A DNA stretch of 64,000 nt. Source: Patiria pectinifera. Lineage: Eukaryota; Echinodermata; Asteroidea; Valvatida; Asterinidae. Positions within the stretch are counted from its first letter, which is position 1, and each line of letters opens with the position of its first letter. Below the pieces are notes generated by a model. That model was given only the letters and a program-made list of their open reading frames with translations. It did not search any database and was not told where the DNA came from. Shown here piece after piece: positions 57,812 through 64,000 of this stretch. The translations under genes were made by a program, and so were the position numbers. Location: the NCBI GenBank assembly GCA_029964075.1, contig CM057135.1:20672863-20736862 (forward strand), in the 5' to 3' direction.

Positions 57812-58368
57812 GGCTAGGCAGGCTGCGAATATTTTATGTACACAACTATCTGGGGGTATCCATTTTTCAGGCGACTTGAATCACGGTTATAGGATTGTAG
57901 AGCGCCGCGTAGCGGCGCTCTACAATCCTGTAACTTTTTACCTACGCGCGCGCGCGTATATACTCTCTCCACATGTGTGAAAGTATATAATTTATGAATT
58001 GCAGGGATTTTTCGAGCACCGTCGTTGCCTAGTGGTTAGGCATACTGGCTAACGATCGGAGGTCTGGAGTTCGATTCCTCGCTTTGCCCCCCCAAGATTT
58101 TGCTCTTTTTTTCAACAATTTTAAGTTGAATCTTAAAAACGTTATTTTTCAGTCGGATACTACTTGTATAGCAGCAATTTCCTTTTTCTTTTCCTGATCT
58201 GAGGCTCTGGAGGATTTTTTTAAAAAGGGAAATAAAGTCCGAAATCCGTACCAAGTTGAAAAATAGTAGCCTCCACTCAAGCCTGGTTATAAAAACCAAT
58301 CCCCATAGGAAAGCGCACAAAGTACCCCAGATAGTTGTGTAAAAAAATATATCGCAGGCAGGCTAGGC
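57812..58368. repeat. SINE copy 2 with inverted partial copy at its flank
   Basis: 57985-58368 is a plus-strand copy of the SINE at 51167-51545: tRNA-like head 58012-58083 with A-box TTGCCTAGTGGTTAGGC and B-box GAGTTCGATTCC; the anticodon-like loop reads AAC. The last ~45 bp of the SINE (58325-58368, ending GCAGGCAGGCTAGGC) are repeated inverted at 57812-57860, so the unit is bracketed by inverted repeats. Between them lies a perfect hairpin (57891-57929). Confidence 0.7.
57891..57929. repeat. Perfect 18-bp stem hairpin with GTA loop
   Basis: AGGATTGTAGAGCGCCGC, loop GTA, then the exact reverse complement. It is followed by a CGCGCGCGCG run (57945-57955). Confidence 0.95.
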
Positions 58369-58557
58369 ATAATTCTACCTCCATGTTCAGACAAAATTAA
58401 CGCCAGGCAGTCATCAGCGCCCAGCCCCCCCTCGTCATGCCTGACGCTTTTTGTGGGAAATTATTTTTACGGTTTTACACGAAAAATATGCCTACTGGCA
58501 CTTTCATATGTATGCTTGACTTTAGACTTGTCAGACACTTATTACTAGACCACTATA

Positions 58558-58879
58558 CAAGGGCGGATGGGGGGGGGGGGACCAAAGGGGGCCATGCCCC
58601 CCCCCCCCCAAAAAAAACGAAACCAATTTTTTGTTTTTGTATGTGACATCGCAATAAAGGCAGGCAATGAGTACACCACCATCTTTTCCTCCAAAAAACA
58701 TTGGTTAAAGTGGTCATAAATTGCCTCAGATCGCACCACAGAGCATCCAGAATCCAAACAAAATTCGGGCCCTTAAGCGGGCCCCGAACTCCACGCCGTA
58801 ATTTTGGTGACCCACTGTTTGGGGGACCAAACTTTTTTTGGCCCCCCCCCGAAAAAAATGTGTTCTGGATACGCCCTTG
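58558..58879. mobile_element. hAT-like MITE (322 bp)
   Basis: Terminal inverted repeats CAAGGGCGGAT and, reversed, CAAGGGCGTAT; flanks CCACTATA (58550-58557) and CCACCATA (58880-58887), an 8-bp duplication with one mismatch. Long G and C runs lie just inside each end (58568-58580, 58598-58611 and 58841-58852). The ends resemble the CAGGGGCGGATCC-type hAT MITEs common in animals. Open frames through it are fortuitous. Confidence 0.8.
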
Positions 58880-58887
58880 CCACCATA

Positions 58888-59199
58888 GCGCAACAGCGTG
58901 CAGGAGATGACGTCGAACGCATGCAAAGGGGGCGCAATCACAGAAATGTAAAAAAAAATGTGTCACTCGACACATAACTATACACAAGTCACGTCAACGC
59001 ACGTAACGCCAGCCAGAGAGACATCGATCAAGAGGGAGCACTGTTCACATTTTTGCACAATGCAGAAAGGCTTGGTGCAAAAAGGAGTTACCAGTACAGT
59101 ACGCAAGTAGCGTCAACGTTTGGTGCCAAAAGGAGCCAATAGACGAAAAAAAAATCATTTTTGTAATAGGCCTACATCTCTATCCCATGTTTTTTTTAA
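58888..59199. other. Gene-free spacer
   Basis: No feature recognised. A direct repeat of a TTGGTGC-AAAAGGAG phrase occurs near 59072 and 59119. Confidence 0.4.
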
Positions 59200-59420
59200 G
59201 GACTTCTACGCTATAGTGTCATGGATACTACATTGTATTACAAATCCAATGGTGTGAGTTCGATTCCCATTGGATGCTTTTTTTAATTTCTTCTTTTTTA
59301 CTTCTTTTTTCGATTCAAAAAGTGTGTTTGTCATTTGGAACATTTTTCTCCTGTCTTGCAACTCAACCATAACTCGAAATGCGTACAGAACAAATTTCAC
59401 GCGCACGGGCAAGGTGACAA
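59200..59420 (+). repeat. Second tRNA-derived SINE family, partial
   Basis: A tRNA-like head at about 59203-59275: A-box-like TAGTGTCATGGATAC and B-box GAGTTCGATTCCC, followed by a T-rich tail. It differs in sequence from the SINE at 51.2/58.0 kb. Boundaries are approximate. Confidence 0.55.
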
Positions 59421-59790
59421 GCTTTAATTAGCTATGATATCATCACTTCTTTTACATGCATACAGGGTACATAGTCCACTGCCCCATGCCGACTGTTCTC
59501 GTGCGATCAATCGAGCGCCCCCGCCCCGGGCCCCTGGCTCCATGCATATGCACGCACATCTAGCAGACTCTCACAACCGTTGTTTCTATCCCCCAGGCGA
59601 GTGTTTGTTGGATGGAGAAGGCGCCCAGTTAGACTTGGCCTGCGACCATTGACAAGTAATGAATAAGCAATTAGCGATCACGCGGTGACCTCATTTGACC
59701 GCGTTCATACGCAGTAAACAATGACGATTAGCCAGTCAGAATACAGTAACGTGCGTGAAGAACAACCTGCACGTACGTGCGCGGACGCCC

Positions 59791-59915
59791 CACACAAGCC
59801 AAAATTGGGTCATCGGTTGATTACATACAACATTAACAGTGATCAACTTCACAGGTATGCCGCACACACAAGCCAAAATTGGGTCATCCGTCCATTATAC
59901 AGTCGATCAACTTCA
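59791..59915 (+). repeat. Two-copy tandem duplication (74-bp unit)
   Basis: CACACAAGCCAAAATTGGG begins at 59791 and again at 59865, each followed by TCATC and, after some 30-40 bp, GATCAACTTCA. The copies differ by indels. Confidence 0.8.
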
Positions 59916-60123
59916 GATCGGATTATGAATATTGCATAGGTACATACAAGCTATTATTTTGGTCAATTTCATATAAATCTGGTCTAAATATTCACTAAAG
60001 TTGACAGCAACTAGCTGTACTGTGCAGTTACTGAATATGAATAAACATCGTGACAGGCAAATAGACTAGATTGCCCCCCCCCCCCCCGGCCCGCGGCGCG
60101 CGGCGATGGCCGAGCGTATTATA

Positions 60124-60287
60124 TCGAATTCTAAGCGACCACAATTTGGCACACTTCTGTCGCACATGCATTAACTACATAAGCTTTTCAGGCGGCCGAG
60201 TCACGCGACTCGCGGCCGCCTCAAAACCATATGTGGTTAGTGCATGTCTGACAAAAGTGTGCCAAAGTGTTTTGGCTTTGAATTCGA
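60124..60287. mobile_element. Palindromic MITE with TA target (164 bp)
   Basis: Two ~80-bp arms that are imperfect inverted copies over their whole length, from TCGAATTC to GAATTCGA, with the centre at an AGGCGGCCG/CGGCCGCCT stem. TA dinucleotides at 60122-60123 and 60288-60289 fit a Tc1/mariner- or Harbinger-like target. The whole element can fold into one long hairpin. Confidence 0.75.
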
Positions 60288-60289
60288 TA

Positions 60290-61506
60290 ACTCAGTACGG
60301 ATACATATACTTTTTTCACAAGCAGAAATCTTTGAATTCTACACCAAACAGACCAACTAAATTGACATTGGATACATTTACTGTGTCCTAGCTGTATCGT
60401 TCAATACTCCTTTCTTTTACAAGTTGTGGCTTCAGTAAGTTGATGTACATGTACATGTATGTATGAGCCTATATACCCGGGCCCATCTCTGTCAGTAGTG
60501 TGAATACAATGTATACATGCTGCACGTACATAGTATTATAGCCGGTCGTTTGTCACGTACGTTAATGAAATATGACACCCGCGGAAACTTAGTCTGAGCA
60601 TGCGCACATTAATTATTATAATTGTAATCCGAAACCACGCGAGAAGACGCATTACGCACGCGTTTGTGACGTCTCTATGCAAAAACGCGCATGAACTTTG
60701 AGCGCGCAAAAACGAGCCCCATAATTCTGCTTTCTCTCTCATAATCCGGATTTTTTTGGCGATTTTCCCTTGGCTATTATAATACTCCATGAATTATTGT
60801 AATTTTCCAATTTTGCGAGAACCGAGCTAATATTTTTTGCAATGAAAGATAGGTTCATCTCGTTCGCGTATTTCACGCTTTCCATGTCATGTTTACGTGT
60901 AATTGTATAGGGAACTTACCTGCGTGCAAAAGTATAGGCAGATTCACGAGTGCTTAACCAGTTCCGTGAGAATCTTGTTTATTGCAGCTGGGGGTCTTTT
61001 AAATCACAAGATAATCCATTCCAATTGAATAGTACAAATAGTAATTATTAGATTATAAGCTTTTTATTTTAATTGCTACCATTTTTAAAGTAAAATTTGC
61101 CATTTTCCCCTTCTTTACATTAAGCCAAACTTTGTCCACCATTGCAATTTTCAGTTTCAAACTCTCTCCTGTTTTGAGTGTTTTGCCTTTTTGGGCATAG
61201 TTCATGAATCTCCTACCCTCAGAATTCGCAAATAATTAACAAATCAATTGTTTATTAGTAAATCACTGGAATTTAATATTAAACTCTTACTACAATCTTT
61301 AAATTAACTCCAATGCCAGCGTTTGAAGAGGCTAGACCCAAGATGTTTGTTAAAATTTACATTTTATTTTAATTTATAAAGGTCTTTATTATGATTACAA
61401 TAGGAACAAGTTAAAAATATATTTCAATTATATAAAAGGGTTATTTTTGAATTAATTTTTTTAAAGGCTGGTCATAGTTCTTTTCTTCATAGTGTCCTTC
61501 ATCATG
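60290..61506. other. Gene-free AT-rich stretch
   Basis: No coding, RNA or repeat feature recognised, beyond TACATGTACATGTA near 60445. Confidence 0.45.
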
Positions 61507-61810
61507 TCATCTTGTAGATTCAGGCATTGTAGATTCCTTGTAGAAGTCTGCATCTTCATCATCAGAAGGAACGACAGTCCCCGGACGACACTCAAAGCAT
61601 CTCCATACAGCTAAAAAAAAACGTACACATATAAGGAAAAATAAGCAATGTTAAAATATTTCAAAACGCAACATAATAAATAATAGATATCAGAAACAAT
61701 TTGACAGATTTGAGTTTGGCATGGAGAAAAGAACCCTAGCCTATATTTTTTGGGCCTCATGTATGACCACTTACAATTATTTGCTTTGGTCTCTTTCCAT
61801 TCTTTATAAC
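61507..61810 (-). CDS. Possible terminal two exons of a minus-strand gene
   Basis: Putative last exon 61507-61610 after a TTTTTTTTAG acceptor; it ends in TGA and encodes VWRCFECRPGTVVPSDDED and a short acidic tail. The preceding putative exon, 61775-61810 (36 nt, GYKEWKETKANN), has a GTAAGT donor and joins in phase through a Ser codon. The in-phase join and the acidic C terminus are the only support. The upstream acceptor is weak. No family recognised. A GC-richer open stretch at 62150-62299 on the same strand could belong to the same gene. Confidence 0.3.
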
Positions 61811-63540
61811 CTTTAAAAAAATTCAATATTATTTTTTTTTTCCCAGTGAAAAACGACTTGGTCTAAAACATGAATTTATTTGTATATTTTGTCTGTAAAG
61901 TTGTGGGTAAAAATCGTGTAGGCCTAGTGTAGGCCTAGACACGACTTCTACAACAAAAACTTAATTCATTGAGCCCCCCCCCCCTTTTTCTGGCCTTTAA
62001 ATTTATAAAAAAGGGGAAAAGATTGTAGTGTTGCCGTCATGGCCGTTGGAATTACATGAATTGTATGTTAACTTCTACTTCTTAGTCTCCAATTTCCAAA
62101 GGCAACTTGCAATTGAATCAGTTTTCGTATTTGACTGAACAGACCCAAATCCCCTTTTACCCGTATAGCTCTCAAAACTCGACTCCAAAGCGACGGTATA
62201 ACCACCAGTCAAAAGCGATGTGTGTTGTGGGGGCGCGAGCTCCAACTCCCGGCACGCTGTTGCAGACTGCACGGTGCCCGTGATGCCTGGCGACTTCACC
62301 GCGTGGTCCGTGCGGTGTCAAATTTCTTCCCACGAGTATCGGTTTGCATGCAAGTCATGACATGTCGTTGTAGGTGGTTTAGAATGGCAGATCCGAGGTT
62401 TCTTGACTTCCACAAGACATAATAGAGGCACAAAATCCTCTATTTCCTGAAAGATTCAGCATTTCGTACTCATTCAGCCACTTCCCAGTGTACATTTCCT
62501 GATGCTCACCGCGAGTCACATGCGTTTTTGAGTCAAAATGTCGCCGAAAATGCGATATTCAAGGACGAATTTTGACGATTAAAAAAAATATTAGCTTCTT
62601 TCCCGTATGGAAAACAATGAAGTGTACACCCTCGTTCACTACATTTAAGAAGTGAGAATTCCCTAAAAAATCCGGTTTTTATAAAAATACCAAAAGTTGA
62701 TGTGATATCAGAAAAAAGTAAGATTTTCGTGCAAAATCATACTAAAATTCAAACTTTCATAAAACAATTTTGCAAGCTGATATTTTCATAATTAAAAAAA
62801 TATTTATCATGTTGATGAAGCCTCCTTACCAACTGGGGTGCATAGAAACCGCCAGGGGCGATGTCGTCACTGATATAGGGTAGTTTAATTGGTGAGTAAC
62901 TTCGCGTTTTGATAAATGAATATTCATAATCCGATAATGAGGCACGTGTGTACGCGCGCGTACAGCCGCCATTTTGCGCGTGCGCATACTAAATTTCGCG
63001 GAATGCATTACGTGTTGTGTGGAGGATGCGGTTTAATGGGTTTAAAATCATGAACATTATGCGCCTATCAACTCCCCCGCCCCTCCAAAAACGTCGGGAT
63101 TGCCGACAATCGATTGCCAGTTTTGAAGTGACAAAATTCTCCCCCCCCCCCCGGGCAAAATTTAACTGCCAATACGTACGTGAGCATGCCCCAATACATA
63201 CCAGCGCACGCGGTACACTAACAATTCCCTTTACATGGATATGCATGTACGCCAATGGCAACAAATTTGAGTGACCAAAATCCGCACCCTGGGGCATAAA
63301 AATGTGACCAAATCCCGACATCCGATTTTCGGACCTGGGGCGTGTGGGCGATTTTCCCCCAAACGACATATCCCCATCCACGTGGAATGTACACTATGAC
63401 GTTCTGGACTAATACTTCTATTAAAACATTTAGAAATATATACAATTACAAAAAAGAAAAAATGCATTTGTACGTAATGAAATTTGTACTTAATTCCCCG
63501 TATATTTTTTTTCCTTCAAAGCGTCAGATATTATAATAAA
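61811..63540. other. Stretch with a GC/CpG-rich patch, no confident gene
   Basis: CpG-rich patch at about 62220-62350 inside otherwise AT-rich DNA. A minus-strand frame (62075-62299, with ATG) overlaps it and might be a first exon, but there is no independent support. Pyrimidine and C runs at 61974-61986 and 63140-63155. Confidence 0.35.
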
Positions 63541-63655
63541 ATAGAAAAAAATGGGGTACAAGCGGTAATCCCAACCCATATGATACCGCAAGGATCCCTC
63601 GCGGTACAAAATCACGGCCCCTAGTGCCTACCAGGTGAGCTATCCATAAATCACG
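63540..63655 (-). repeat. tRNA-like sequence, possible SINE head
   Basis: On the minus strand an A-box-like TAGCTCACCTGGTAGGCAC lies near 63624-63648 and a weaker B-box-like GGGTTGGGATTACC near 63562-63578. A tRNA cloverleaf is not complete, so this is only a possible SINE head. The remaining bases to 64000 show no feature. Confidence 0.3.
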
Positions 63656-64000
63656 GACATTCATATTAATAGTAATTAATCCGTCTAGACGACCGTTATG
63701 ACACGCAGGTCACAGGTCTCGCAAAATCTAACCAATCACTGCGTGAATTCATCACAGAGTATCCCAGCACCAGGACGCGGCGGGGGGTACCGGGTACGAG
63801 CAAACATTAAAACGCATGACATAAAATAAAAAGAATCTAAACAAATTGAAATTGAAATTAAATTTAAATCCAATGTAAAAAAAATACATACAATTACATA
63901 ATATTAAAGTAAACAGAAAAGTACAATTAGGTTACAAAACATTGATATTTGCCCGATTTTAATGCAGCGTCACCCGATAATCTTCTGACCAATCACACCC

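Noticed and set aside
58012-58083. Functional tRNA gene (AAC anticodon-like loop)
   Set aside because: Stems are imperfect, a second diverged copy with the same non-tRNA body exists at 51.2-51.5 kb, so it is a SINE head.
58545-58987. Gly/Pro-rich open frames on both strands
   Set aside because: Produced by G and C runs of the 322-bp hAT-like MITE.

Overview
This 64 kb window looks like repeat-rich nuclear DNA of a marine invertebrate, most likely a deuterostome such as an echinoderm or hemichordate. The evidence is indirect. The palindromes TACATGTA and TAGGCCTA are frequent, and the residents (DIRS, Ty3/gypsy, Helentron, ISL2EU/Harbinger with a THAP domain, hAT, piggyBac- and T2-like MITEs, tRNA-derived SINEs) are the usual mix in such genomes. 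No intact host gene was found. There are remnants of an uncharacterised multi-exon gene (51.6-54.1 kb, + strand) and two plausible terminal exons of a minus-strand gene (61.5-61.8 kb).

Layout. 0-2.1 kb: minus-strand fragment of a DIRS-type retroelement. 3.9-8.8 kb: arrays of a ~162-bp unit in inverted orientation, dense in YY1-like AAGATGGC motifs, with a third array at 19.4-19.9 kb. 9.0-18.9 kb: a Ty3/gypsy element with both LTRs; one LTR holds a TTAA-flanked MITE that is absent from the other. 20.5-26.2 kb: a decayed, intron-containing Helentron (Rep, helicase, endonuclease), one intron of which holds a repeat built on CACGAAGAGACAATT. 27.2-32.0 kb: a THAP plus DDE transposase (ISL2EU/Harbinger type); its first intron hosts a 1.07-kb hAT-like element and a solo LTR, both with clean target-site duplications.

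33.35-50.77 kb: a very long minus-strand Helitron polyprotein with, from its N terminus, a PHD finger, a UL36/C76-like cysteine protease domain, an OTU protease, an 18-residue basic tandem repeat, zinc modules, a HUH Rep and a PIF1-type helicase. Its C76-like domain is split by a 9.3-kb gypsy-type element (39018-48305, ATAT duplication). That element is in turn entered by a 2.25-kb LINE fragment (42867-45117, ACTAGTC duplication) and a dispersed repeat. The insertion order can therefore be read directly.

50.8-64 kb: two tRNA-headed SINE copies in opposite orientation, several short terminal-inverted-repeat elements (52.1, 55.9, 58.6 and 60.1 kb), perfect hairpins and AT-rich unique sequence.

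Most of what can be said is transposon stratigraphy. The strongest candidate for an unusual system is the Helitron polyprotein that appears to carry two different deubiquitinase-like protease domains and a PHD finger.
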